From assembly GCA_945871455.1 (NCBI GenBank), contig CAMBXJ010000201.1, positions 1 to 7,700 on the forward strand: a DNA stretch of 7,700 bases, in the 5' to 3' direction. The notes beneath the pieces are model-generated. The model was not told the origin of the DNA, did not search any database, and saw nothing but the letters and a program-made list of their open reading frames with translations. A program made the translations under genes and the position numbers. The stretch comes from Asaia bogorensis (GTDB taxonomy: Bacteria > Pseudomonadota > Alphaproteobacteria > Acetobacterales > Acetobacteraceae). Below, piece after piece: positions 1 through 7,336 of this stretch. Positions within the stretch are counted from its first letter, which is position 1, and the number at the start of each line of letters is the position of its first letter.

Positions 1-2
1 TG

Positions 3-219
3 CCGCCCCGGACCCCGATCAGGGGCTTTGCCCCTGGACCCCACCACAGCCGCGGCCTTTGGAATGCGATTCTTTTGGTGGGTTTGAGGATACGGCCCTA
101 CACGGACCTATCACCGTCCGGGTAGGGCCGTATCCTCAAACCCACCAAAAGAATCGCATTCCAAAGGCGCTGCCTGTGGTGGGGTCCAGGGGCAAAGCCC
201 CTGGCGGGGTCCGGGGCGG
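3..219. repeat. Nested ~217-bp near-perfect inverted repeat (REP/MITE-like)
   Basis: The segment is almost fully self-complementary. Positions 3-17 pair with 205-219 (15/15), 20-49 with 174-203 (30/30) and 56-101 with 122-167 (46/46). The only breaks are a 2-versus-1 bulge (18-19 against 204), a 6-by-6 internal loop (50-55 against 168-173) and the centre. Each outer arm also contains its own small hairpin, CAGGGGC-TTT-GCCCCTG at 20-36 and the complementary copy at 187-203, so the element can fold either as one long stem or as several short ones. It lies entirely outside the SNF2 gene, ending 10 bases past that gene's stop codon. GGGGCTTTGCCCC-type palindromes are, as I recall, dispersed in many alphaproteobacterial genomes. 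No transposase is present, so if mobile it would be a non-autonomous element. The structure is read directly from sequence; the family name is inference. Confidence 0.93.
56..167. repeat. Inner hairpin with perfect 46-bp arms
   Basis: This is the core of the larger palindrome. The left arm runs 56-101, the right arm 122-167, and all 46 positions are complementary. After one mismatch (102 against 121) a further 5 bp pair (103-107 with 116-120), leaving an 8-base loop (108-115). The arms are less GC-rich than the outer arms and carry no internal GGGGCTTTGCCCC motif, which suggests the two layers have separate histories. Perfect arms of this length fit either recent formation or upkeep by mobility, gene conversion or selection. 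I see no clear target-site duplication: the immediate flanks, CCGCGG on the left and CGCTGC on the right, do not match. Confidence 0.92.
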
Positions 220-226
220 AGCCCCG
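186..226 (-). terminator. Possible hairpin terminator region after the SNF2 gene
   Basis: Going downstream from the SNF2 stop codon on the minus strand, transcription first meets a 6-bp stem with a 3-base loop (212-226, CGGGGC-GGA-GCCCCG read on the plus strand). It then meets an 8-bp stem with a 3-base loop (186-204). Both are GC-rich and close to the gene end, as intrinsic terminator stems are, but neither is followed by a T tract. They may act in termination or mRNA 3'-end protection, or may simply be part of the repeat element. Confidence 0.35.
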
Positions 227-229
227 CCC

Positions 230-3200
230 TCACCCCCGGATCAAATCCAGCAACTCCTCCTCGCTCAACCGCGCCGCCGTCTCCGTCCCATCCAGCAACT
301 CCGAAGCCAGATCCCGCTTGTCCCGGTGCAACGCCAGTATCCGCTCCTCGATACTGTCGCGCATGATCAGCCGATACACCGTCACCGGCCGCTCCTGCCC
401 GATCCGGTGTGCGCGATCCGATGCCTGATCCTCGACCGCCGGATTCCACCACGGATCCAGATGCACCACATAATCCGCCGCCGTCAGGTTCAACCCGGTG
501 CCCCCCGCGCGCAGGCTGATCAGAAACAGCTCCGCCCCGCCGGCCTGGAATGCCGCCACCCGCTTTTCCCGCTCCGCCGACGGCGTGCCGCCATCCAGAT
601 ATTCATAACGTATCCCGCGAGCATCCAGGGCGGCCCGCACCAACTCCAAATGGCCGACGAACTGGCTGAACACCAGGGCCTTGTGACGATTGCGGATCAA
701 CTCCTCCACCAGATCCATGAACGCCCCCAGCTTCCCGCTGGGCACGCCCGCCGCGGCATCGATCAGCGCCGGATTGCAGCATGCCCGCCGCAGCCGGGTG
801 ATCTCCGCCAGGATCTGGATTTTCCGCCGCCCCTCCGGCGCGTCCGATGCCGCGATCCGTTCCAGCGACCGCTGGCGCAGTGCCTCGTAAAAGGCGTTCT
901 CCGCCTCCCCCATCTCGATGGTCAAGGTCTGCTCGGTGCGCGGCGGCAACTCGCTCAACACCGCGGCCTTGGTCCGGCGCAACAGGAACGGGCGGATCAG
1001 CGCCCGCAACGCCTGGCGCGCATGCGGATCGCGATCGCGCTCGATCGGGCGGGCAAAGCGCTTCTGGAACCCTTCCCGAGACCCCAGAACCCCAGGATTG
1101 ACGAAACTGAACAGACTCCAAAGCTCATCGAGGTAGTTTTCGATCGGCGTGCCGGTCAGCGCCAGCCGGAACCCGGCCTGCAAGTTCTGAGTCGCGCGCG
1201 CCCGCTGGGTTTCGGCGTTCTTGATGGCTTGCGCCTCGTCCAGCACCGCCATCTGCCACGCCCGGCTCGACAGCGCCTCCCCCGCCTGGTGCAGCAACCC
1301 ATAGCTGCACACCAGCACGTCGCGCGGCCCCAGCCCGGCGATCAGCGCCGCACGATCGGCCACCGACGCCAACCGATGCGTGGTCAATGTTGGCGCGAAA
1401 CGAGCGATCTCCGCCTCCCAGTTCGGACACACCGACGTCGGCGCCACCACCAGGATTGGCCCCTCCGCGGCCCGGTCCAGCATGACCGCGATGGCCTGCA
1501 CCGTCTTGCCCAGCCCCATATCGTCGGCCAGGCAGGCCCCCGCGCCCCAGCGAGCCAGGCGCGACAGCCAGACGAAGCCCTCCACCTGATAATCCCGCAA
1601 CTCGGCCTGCAAGGTGGACGGCAGCACCGGGGTCCAGTTTTCGGCGCCCTTGATGCGCGCGACGTGCTTTTTCCAGGCCGCGTCGGTCTTGACCTCTCCG
1701 GCATCCTCCAACACCGCGTCCAGCGCCGGCGCGCCCAACGCATGCACCCGCCGCCCGGTGCGATGCGGCTCCGACACCGCCGCAAGACGCTGCAACTGCG
1801 CCTGCAACTGCCGGGTCAGCGCCACGAAGCGCCCATCCCCCAGCGGCACGAAGCGGCCCTGAGCCTTGTCCAGTCGCTCCAGCAGGAAGCGCATTTCCAG
1901 CACCTGGTCGTCATCCAGGGTGGCCGAACCCTCCACATTGAACCAGTCGCGATCCTGCCCGACCCGCATCTTCAGACTGCCGGCGGTGACCGGGCTGACC
2001 CGCATGCTGCGCCCTTCCGGCCATTCCACCGTAACCGGGCCGGTATGGGCGCGCAGTTCCAGCAGCAGTTCCAGGCAGCCTTCCGGATCTTCGACGACCA
2101 GTTCATGCTGTTCGGTACCGCAACGATCGCGCAGGGTCGGACAGGCCTCGATCAGCGCCGTCCGTTCGGCCAGTTCGCGCGGCAGATCACGGTTGGCCCG
2201 CATCTGCTGGCCGCCGATCGCCGCCAGCACCGACCGACCGCCGAGGCCCGCGACATAGGCCGGACCGTCGGCGCCGAAGGGACGCACCAGCAAGGTCAGG
2301 GTCAGCCCCTGCTCATACGGCACCAACTGAACCACCGGGGCGGACTGGCCTTCCTGACCCGGAAGCTCGACTTCGGCGATTTCGGCACGGATCGGCAAGG
2401 TGGGGCTGTTGCGTCGCACCATGGCAACGACCTGGTCACGCGCGGTTTTCGGCACGATAAGGCCCTCGCGGCCGAGGATTTCCTGCACCGCCAGCAGTTT
2501 TTGGGGAAACTCCACCACGCGATAGCGGGTCGGCGTTTCCGGTTCCAGGAAGACGGACGGCTGTTCCGCCGAATGCGACAGCGCGATGCGATAGCCGTCG
2601 CGATGTTCGGAAACGACCAGTTCCAGCGGATAGGACACCAGGTCCAGCGGTTGCGATCGCTGGCGCGCGTCGAACAGCGCGGGGTGGCCGACCAGGGCCG
2701 CCAGGGTGCGGGCATGGTCGAAGTGATAGACCTCCGGGTTGTACCAGCCGGTGCCGCCATCCTTGCGGATCGTGCGCAGCGCCCGCCTATCGTGGTCGGT
2801 CAGATAATCCAGCCGCGGGTCCTGCTCCTGCAGGCGCTTCATCGATACACCGCGCCCGTCCGTCCAGCCGTCCTTGCCCTTGGTCGACTGCTCCGCGATG
2901 TCGATCTCCCGCGTGTCCGGGTTGACGAACCAGACCAGGCGTTTGGCCTTGCGAGGCGCCTTGGCGGCTTCGGTCTTCGGCGCACCGGCATCCAGGAACG
3001 CGTCCAGACTTTCCAGCGCCCTTTCCCACGATTGGCGTGTCTGCACGATCTCGGTAAAGCGGACGACCGGGCTGGCCCCTTGCGCGTCGAGCCAGTCGCG
3101 ATAGGGGGCCGGTCGCGCCGCCACCTGGGTCAAAATCTCGGCGTAGATCCGCGCGATCATCGGCAGCATGTCCCGCAGATACTCGAAGCGCTCCGCCAGA

Positions 3201-4405
3201 TCGTCGTCACCGTCGCGGCTGAGTTCCACATCCACCGCATGTTCGGCCAGGGCCAGACAGGCCGCCGACAACGGTTCGGGTGGCCTGATCGCGCTCAGCC
3301 GTTCCAACAGCAGGCGCGCTTTCGCCTCCAGACCCTGAACCAGCCAGAGCAGCGCCTGAACCGCCAGAAACCCACGTTCATGCGCGAAAGGCTCGCTGTC
3401 CGAGCGCATGGTATCGATACTGGTTTGAATTTCGGCATGCAGCTTGGGATCGTTGGCCCGCAGCATGGCCAGCAGGAAGAACAGGCCGTACTCCCCGTCC
3501 AGAAACACCTTGCGCCGGCCCATGTCCTTGCGATGCGCCTTCAACGCATCCCGGAACCGCGCCAGCGCCGCGTCGTTGCGCCCTTCGAGGAAGGCGATGG
3601 AGCCTTCCAGCGCGAAAAGCGTGGCGGCATCGTCCTTATCGAGACCGGTCATGGTCTGCCTGACGTCATCCAGATGGCCCGACAGCAGGTCGTATCGCAG
3701 CACCACATGCCGCAAATGGCCGAACGCATCGTCGTCGAGCCGCGGACGACACTGGGCAATGAGCGCCGGCAGATCGGGGCTGGGAACGCCCTCCGTGCCG
3801 AACGCCAGCAGTTTGGCGTCCAACACGGCGGCCAGGATCGGTGGTTGGCGGCTTTCCAGCCACGCGGGTTCGACCACGATGTCGGCAAAGGCCATGGCCA
3901 GGAATAGCCCCGGGTGACGCGGCGCCCAGTCCTTTCGGTAACGATCCATGGCGGCGGCGAAGGCGTCCACGTCGTTGTCGTAGATCGCCAGCCGGATCAC
4001 GCGGTGCAGCATGTCGCGATCGCCGACCGCACGGAAATGGTAGTGCCCGGCCTGCCCGATCACCGGGAAGGACGCGCGGACCGCGGCGAACAAGACCGGC
4101 GCGTCCTCCAACTCCATGGCGTCGAGCGCCACCGCGTGGCGCAATGCCGGCGCGCAGGCCTGCGTGTTGTCCAGCAAGCCTTGGCGTTGCAGCTCGTCGA
4201 TCACGCCATTCAGGGTCCGCACGGCCCACGCCTTGCCGTCAGGCCCACGCAACCTGGCGCGTGTCACACATTCGAAAAACTCGGGCTTTCCAGTCGGGAA
4301 GTAGATCAGGGCTTTCAGTCGCAAAAGCTGCTTGCGGTCGGTTGGCAACGCCGCGTAGCGCGCCAATAGCGGGTCGGGTCGAGACAGGGTGCGAGTCGAG
4401 TTCAT
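230..4405 (-). CDS. SNF2-family DNA-dependent ATPase/helicase, HepA-like (1391 aa)
   Basis: This is a large SNF2-family motor protein, expected to be cytoplasmic and to use ATP hydrolysis to move along double-stranded DNA and remodel protein-DNA complexes. The helicase core begins near residue 932 (LRDYQ, the Q-motif-like region). Walker A is DDMGLGKT (961-968, catalytic Lys967), the Walker B box is DEAQ (1056-1059), and TGTP (1084-1087) is motif III. The second lobe ends in arginine-finger motif VI, QASDRAHRIGQ (1327-1337). All key residues look intact. Around 820-865, DWFNVEG followed by FVPLGDGRF resembles the bacterial SNF2-associated domain. The first ~800 residues are alanine/leucine/arginine-rich and partly repeat-like; I cannot assign them, and I see no SWIM zinc-finger cysteines. 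I chose the ATG at 4405 because it has GGGGTG 10 bases upstream and the sequence before it reads as low-complexity non-coding. An in-frame ATG at 4753 would add 116 implausible residues. The gene stands alone, divergent from glcE. Its cellular target is unknown. Confidence 0.93.
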   Translation of the reverse strand: MNSTRTLSRPDPLLARYAALPTDRKQLLRLKALIYFPTGKPEFFECVTRARLRGPDGKAWAVRTLNGVIDELQRQGLLDNTQACAPALRHAVALDAMELEDAPVLFAAVRASFPVIGQAGHYHFRAVGDRDMLHRVIRLAIYDNDVDAFAAAMDRYRKDWAPRHPGLFLAMAFADIVVEPAWLESRQPPILAAVLDAKLLAFGTEGVPSPDLPALIAQCRPRLDDDAFGHLRHVVLRYDLLSGHLDDVRQTMTGLDKDDAATLFALEGSIAFLEGRNDAALARFRDALKAHRKDMGRRKVFLDGEYGLFFLLAMLRANDPKLHAEIQTSIDTMRSDSEPFAHERGFLAVQALLWLVQGLEAKARLLLERLSAIRPPEPLSAACLALAEHAVDVELSRDGDDDLAERFEYLRDMLPMIARIYAEILTQVAARPAPYRDWLDAQGASPVVRFTEIVQTRQSWERALESLDAFLDAGAPKTEAAKAPRKAKRLVWFVNPDTREIDIAEQSTKGKDGWTDGRGVSMKRLQEQDPRLDYLTDHDRRALRTIRKDGGTGWYNPEVYHFDHARTLAALVGHPALFDARQRSQPLDLVSYPLELVVSEHRDGYRIALSHSAEQPSVFLEPETPTRYRVVEFPQKLLAVQEILGREGLIVPKTARDQVVAMVRRNSPTLPIRAEIAEVELPGQEGQSAPVVQLVPYEQGLTLTLLVRPFGADGPAYVAGLGGRSVLAAIGGQQMRANRDLPRELAERTALIEACPTLRDRCGTEQHELVVEDPEGCLELLLELRAHTGPVTVEWPEGRSMRVSPVTAGSLKMRVGQDRDWFNVEGSATLDDDQVLEMRFLLERLDKAQGRFVPLGDGRFVALTRQLQAQLQRLAAVSEPHRTGRRVHALGAPALDAVLEDAGEVKTDAAWKKHVARIKGAENWTPVLPSTLQAELRDYQVEGFVWLSRLARWGAGACLADDMGLGKTVQAIAVMLDRAAEGPILVVAPTSVCPNWEAEIARFAPTLTTHRLASVADRAALIAGLGPRDVLVCSYGLLHQAGEALSSRAWQMAVLDEAQAIKNAETQRARATQNLQAGFRLALTGTPIENYLDELWSLFSFVNPGVLGSREGFQKRFARPIERDRDPHARQALRALIRPFLLRRTKAAVLSELPPRTEQTLTIEMGEAENAFYEALRQRSLERIAASDAPEGRRKIQILAEITRLRRACCNPALIDAAAGVPSGKLGAFMDLVEELIRNRHKALVFSQFVGHLELVRAALDARGIRYEYLDGGTPSAEREKRVAAFQAGGAELFLISLRAGGTGLNLTAADYVVHLDPWWNPAVEDQASDRAHRIGQERPVTVYRLIMRDSIEERILALHRDKRDLASELLDGTETAARLSEEELLDLIRG

Positions 4406-4496
4406 ACCGACACTACACCCCACATGGCCCGAGTCGTGAACCGTTAATCCAACCGGCGGACACAATGACCGATGCGGCGCCTGCTCTCGCCCCCCG

Positions 4497-4547
4497 CCGC
4501 CCCTGCCGGGTTTGACACGGTAACCCGCGCTTCGACGGCAGGGGCGG
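4497..4547. repeat. 12-bp inverted repeat enclosing a TTGACA box
   Basis: CCGCCCCTGCCG at 4497-4508 is perfectly complementary to 4536-4547, with a 27-base spacer. Inside the spacer a second 6-bp stem (CGGGTT at 4507-4512 with AACCCG at 4522-4527) can form, overlapping the outer left arm by two bases, and TTGACA (4512-4517) begins at its edge. The arrangement could be an operator, an RNA hairpin in the glcE leader, or chance in GC-rich DNA. Symmetry is seen directly; function is not shown. Confidence 0.45.
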
Positions 4548-4623
4548 GTTGGCGGATCAAGTCGGCCAATGACGGTGAGGGGACGCCCATGGGTCACTGT
4601 TTCGGCCGGTGGGCATTTATCAT

Positions 4624-4665
4624 CGCATGCGGGGGGGCGCATGCGGTGGGTCGCATTCGGTGGGT
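4624..4665. repeat. Three tandem 14-bp imperfect direct repeats upstream of glcE
   Basis: Three head-to-tail units follow one another without gaps: CGCATGCGGGGGGG (4624-4637), CGCATGCGGTGGGT (4638-4651) and CGCATTCGGTGGGT (4652-4665). Units 1 and 2 agree at 12 of 14 positions, units 2 and 3 at 13 of 14. The first two units begin with the 8-bp palindrome CGCATGCG. The array ends 139 bases before the chosen glcE start. Tandem sites of this size, spaced a little over one helical turn apart, could bind a regulator cooperatively. They could also be a neutral microduplication. Confidence 0.7.
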
Positions 4666-4804
4666 GTCCGTTGCGGGGGAAGCCGAACCAGCCCCCCGCA
4701 CGGTGACACATCGGGCACGACATATCGGGCGCCCGCCATCGGGGAAGACACATCCGGCGCCCCCACTACCAACCGGCGCCACGACCCGGCACAATGCGCC
4801 CCGC

Positions 4805-6004
4805 ATGGACACCGAACCCCACCACCCCGATCCCAGCCCCGCGGAGGCCGCCATGGCGGCGCGGGTCGCCGAAGCCGCCGCGGCCCGCGAGCCTGTTCTG
4901 GTGCGGGGCAACGGCACCAAATCCGGCATGCTCCGCCCGGTACAGGCCGAGCGGGTGGTGTCCACGGCGGCTTATGCGGGGATCAGCCTGTATGCTCCGA
5001 AGGAACTGATCATTTCCGCCGCTGCCGGGACAACCTTGGCGGAGATCGAGCGGGCACTCGCCGAACAGGGCCAGCATCTGATCGCCGAACCACCGGACCT
5101 GTCCGCGATTCTGGGACCGACCGACCAGGCGCAGACGATCGGAGGAATCGTCGCCACCAATCTGTCCGGACCGCGCCGGGTTGCCTGGGGCGCCACGCGC
5201 GATCACGTGATGGGCATCCGCGCCGTGACCGGCAGGGGCGAGGTCATCCATTCCGGCGGCCGGGTTCTGAAGAATGTCACCGGGCTGGACCTGTGCAAGC
5301 TGTTCACCGGCAGCCACGGCACCCTGGGGATCATCACCGAGGTCACGTTGAAGGTCCTGCCCGCCCCGGAAGCCACCGGCACCCTCGTCCTGCCGGTTGC
5401 CGACCCGGCCGCGGCGATTCCATTGCTGTCGGCCGCGCTGGGCTCTCCGTATGGCGTGTCCGGGGCGGCGTGGCTGCCCGCCGCGGGGGCGGAACGAGCC
5501 GGGCTGCATGGCGCCGTGGCGCTGATCCGGATCGAGGATTTTCTTGCCTCCGTCACCTACCGCACCGAAAAGCTCCGCGGCGAACTGAAGCATCCGGGCG
5601 CCGAGATCCTGGACGACGCCACGTCCCGCGCGGTCTGGCGCGCCGTCCGCGATGCGCGCCCGCTGCTGGTCATCCCGGGCGATGCCGTCTGGCGCGTGTC
5701 CGTCCGACCCTCCGCCGGCGCCGATGTGCTGCGGGCGACGGGATTGGACGGGTTCCTCGATTGGGGCGGCGGGTTGGTCTGGTTGACCGGTCCGGCCGAC
5801 ACCGCAACCCACGCCGCGGTCGAGCTTGCCGCTCGGCGGTCCGGCGGCACCTGGACCCTGATGCGGGCGCCCGACAGTTTGCGGACCGCCGTGCGTGTCA
5901 TCCCGGACGAAGCCGCGCCGCTGGCCGCCATCACGCGGCGGCTGAAAGCGGCGCTGGACCCGGCCGGCATCCTTAACCCCGGTCGCCTTTACGCGGGTCT
6001 GTAA
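4805..6004 (+). CDS. glcE: Glycolate oxidase FAD-binding subunit GlcE (399 aa)
   Basis: GlcE is the second flavoprotein-like subunit of the GlcDEF complex, which oxidises glycolate to glyoxylate at the inner membrane and feeds electrons to quinone. The N-terminal half is a PCMH-type FAD-binding domain (FAD_binding_4 family). It shows RGNGTKSG near residues 34-41, GTTLAEIERAL (75-85), IGGIVATNLSGPRR (112-125) and the strongly characteristic block from SGGRVLKNVTGLDLCKLF (150-167) to GTLGIITE (172-179). The C-terminus ends with DPAGILNPGR, the usual closing motif of GlcD/GlcE-type oxidases. Length fits the family. The start at 4805 keeps residues that align with family N-termini; the start at 4853, with the better ribosome site, is a real alternative. 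It is followed six bases later by glcF, so the two are almost certainly cotranscribed. No glcD lies upstream, which is unusual. A lactate- or other hydroxyacid-oxidase role for the paralogous family cannot be fully excluded. Confidence 0.93.
   Translation: MDTEPHHPDPSPAEAAMAARVAEAAAAREPVLVRGNGTKSGMLRPVQAERVVSTAAYAGISLYAPKELIISAAAGTTLAEIERALAEQGQHLIAEPPDLSAILGPTDQAQTIGGIVATNLSGPRRVAWGATRDHVMGIRAVTGRGEVIHSGGRVLKNVTGLDLCKLFTGSHGTLGIITEVTLKVLPAPEATGTLVLPVADPAAAIPLLSAALGSPYGVSGAAWLPAAGAERAGLHGAVALIRIEDFLASVTYRTEKLRGELKHPGAEILDDATSRAVWRAVRDARPLLVIPGDAVWRVSVRPSAGADVLRATGLDGFLDWGGGLVWLTGPADTATHAAVELAARRSGGTWTLMRAPDSLRTAVRVIPDEAAPLAAITRRLKAALDPAGILNPGRLYAGL
4843..4847 (+). promoter_or_regulatory. Shine-Dalgarno-like GGAGG inside the 5' end of glcE
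   Basis: GGAGG at 4843-4847 stands 5 bases before the in-frame ATG at 4853 (Met17 of the longer GlcE reading). The ATG at 4805 has no comparable ribosome binding site. This supports 4853 as an alternative or true start, giving 383 aa, although the residues between the two starts still resemble the usual GlcE N-terminus. Confidence 0.4.
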
Positions 6005-6010
6005 GCCACC

Positions 6011-7336
6011 ATGCAAACCAATTTCACCGCCGAACAGCTTCGGGACCCGGATATCGCGTCGTCCAACCAGGTGCTGCGAACCTGCGTGCATTGCGGTTTC
6101 TGCACCGCGACCTGTCCGACATTTCTGCTGCTGGGCGACGAACTCGACAGCCCGCGCGGGCGCATCTACCTGATCACGGACATGCTGGAAACCGGGCGGC
6201 CGGCCACGCGGGAGGTGGTGCGGCATGTCGATCGCTGCCTGTCCTGCCTGTCGTGCATGACCACCTGTCCATCCGGCGTGAACTACATGCACCTGGTCGA
6301 TCACGCCCGCGCCTATATCGAGCAGACCTACCGGCGGCCGCTCGCCGAACGGTTGTTGCGGGGGCTGCTGGGATGGTTGCTGCCTCGGCCGAACCTGTTC
6401 CGGCTGGGGTTGATCGGCGCGCGGGTGGCCGCCCCTCTGGCGGGGCTGATCCCGGGCCAGTCGATGCTGGCCAAGCGGTTGCGCGCGATGCTGTCGTTGG
6501 CGCCGACCCGGATCCCGTCCCCCAGCGCGACGGAAACGCCTGGCGTGCATAAAGCGGTTGGGGTGCGCCGCGGGCGGGTCGCCCTGCTGACCGGGTGCGC
6601 GCAGAAGGTGATCGCACCGCAGATCAACGAGGCCACCATCCGGCTGCTGACCCGCATGGGGATGGAGGTCGTGGTGTCCCAGGGGGCCGGCTGCTGCGGC
6701 GCGCTGAACCACCATATCGGCCAGCACGATGCCGCGATGTCCTTCGCCCACACCAATATAGAGGCATGGAGTCGGGAGGGGGACGGACTGGATGCGCCCC
6801 TGGATGCAATCATCATCAACGCGTCAGGCTGCGGCACCACGGTGAAGGATTACGGGTTCATGTTCCGGGAGGCCGAACCGGCCTTGCGCGCCCAGGCGGA
6901 GCGGGTTGCCGGGTTGGCCATGGACATCACCGAGTTCCTGACCCGGTTCGGCTATGCGCCCACGCGGTCACCGGGCGATCTGACGGTGGCGTATCATTCG
7001 GCGTGCAGCCTGCAACATGGTCAACGGGTGACCGCGGAGCCGAAGACGTTGCTGGCGCGTGCCGGGTTCCGGGTGCGGGAGCCGGCCGAACCTCATATCT
7101 GCTGCGGGTCGGCGGGCACGTATAACCTGCTGCAACCGGAAATCGCCGGGCGGTTGCGCGATCGCAAGCTGGGCAATTTGCGCAGGACGCAGCCGGATTT
7201 GATCGCCGCGGGGAATATCGGCTGCATCACGCAGTTGTCGGGCCATGGGATGCCGGTGGTGCATACGGTGGAACTGCTGGATTGGGCGAGCGGGGGGCCG
7301 GTGCCCGAGCTTTTGCGGGATGTGTTGCCGGGGTAA
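6011..7336 (+). CDS. glcF: Glycolate oxidase iron-sulphur subunit GlcF (441 aa)
   Basis: GlcF carries electrons from the flavin subunits of glycolate oxidase to the membrane quinone pool. Two ferredoxin-type 4Fe-4S motifs lie near the N-terminus: CVHCGFCTATCP (Cys25, 28, 31, 35) and CLSCLSCMTTCP (Cys76, 79, 82, 86). Two cysteine-rich CCG domains follow, of the kind found in heterodisulfide-reductase-like and glycolate oxidase subunits. The first has LTGC (Cys196) and GCCGALNHH (Cys228-229); the second has HSACSLQHG (Cys332) and ICCGSAGTY (Cys364-365). All expected cysteines are present, and the length is slightly above the roughly 400-residue family norm. A hydrophobic stretch around residues 115-150 may help membrane association. 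The ATG at 6011 comes six bases after the glcE stop with no strong Shine-Dalgarno sequence, which suggests translational coupling. The gene after it, if any, is outside the window. Confidence 0.96.
   Translation: MQTNFTAEQLRDPDIASSNQVLRTCVHCGFCTATCPTFLLLGDELDSPRGRIYLITDMLETGRPATREVVRHVDRCLSCLSCMTTCPSGVNYMHLVDHARAYIEQTYRRPLAERLLRGLLGWLLPRPNLFRLGLIGARVAAPLAGLIPGQSMLAKRLRAMLSLAPTRIPSPSATETPGVHKAVGVRRGRVALLTGCAQKVIAPQINEATIRLLTRMGMEVVVSQGAGCCGALNHHIGQHDAAMSFAHTNIEAWSREGDGLDAPLDAIIINASGCGTTVKDYGFMFREAEPALRAQAERVAGLAMDITEFLTRFGYAPTRSPGDLTVAYHSACSLQHGQRVTAEPKTLLARAGFRVREPAEPHICCGSAGTYNLLQPEIAGRLRDRKLGNLRRTQPDLIAAGNIGCITQLSGHGMPVVHTVELLDWASGGPVPELLRDVLPG

Larger units (their letters stand above)
4406..4804. 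promoter_or_regulatory. Divergent intergenic region between the SNF2 gene and glcE
   Basis: About 400 bases separate the two divergent start codons, so both promoters should lie here. I see no convincing complete sigma-70 promoter. A TTGACA box lies at 4512-4517 on the plus strand, but the stretch 17 bases further on (ACGGCA) is a poor -10. TTTATCAT at 4616-4623 resembles a -10 but lacks a good -35. Other structure includes an inverted repeat (4497-4547), tandem 14-bp repeats (4624-4665), the palindrome CCCATGGG (4586-4593) and the palindrome CGGGCGCCCG (4726-4735). Reading frames remain open through parts of this region on both strands, but their products are low-complexity and proline/arginine/glycine-rich, so I do not call a gene. 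Confidence 0.5.

Noticed and set aside
3..219. Terminal inverted repeats of an insertion sequence
   Set aside because: The arms are separated only by a short loop with no transposase between them, so this is a hairpin element and not an IS with ends.
59..3907. A 1282-aa open frame on the plus strand opposite the SNF2 gene
   Set aside because: It is antisense to a clear SNF2 gene, starts inside the palindrome, and its product is dominated by Gln, Arg, His and Pro with no domain. Long antisense frames arise commonly opposite genes with strong GC-rich third positions.
4624..4665. CRISPR array or replication-origin iterons
   Set aside because: Only three gap-free 14-bp units without spacers, and no rep, par or cas gene nearby.
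4406..4753. A 116-residue N-terminal extension of the SNF2 protein, starting at the ATG at 4753
   Set aside because: The extension is low-complexity, Pro/Arg/Cys-rich, covers the tandem and inverted repeats, and would overlap the region expected to hold the divergent promoters.
4472..4804. Upstream extension of the glcE frame to 4472
   Set aside because: The added ~111 residues do not resemble any GlcE N-terminus and run through the repeats; the FAD domain is complete without them.
4766..6751. A 661-aa open frame on the minus strand across glcE and glcF
   Set aside because: It is antisense to two well-supported glycolate oxidase genes and is Gly/Arg/Gln/Pro-rich without motifs.
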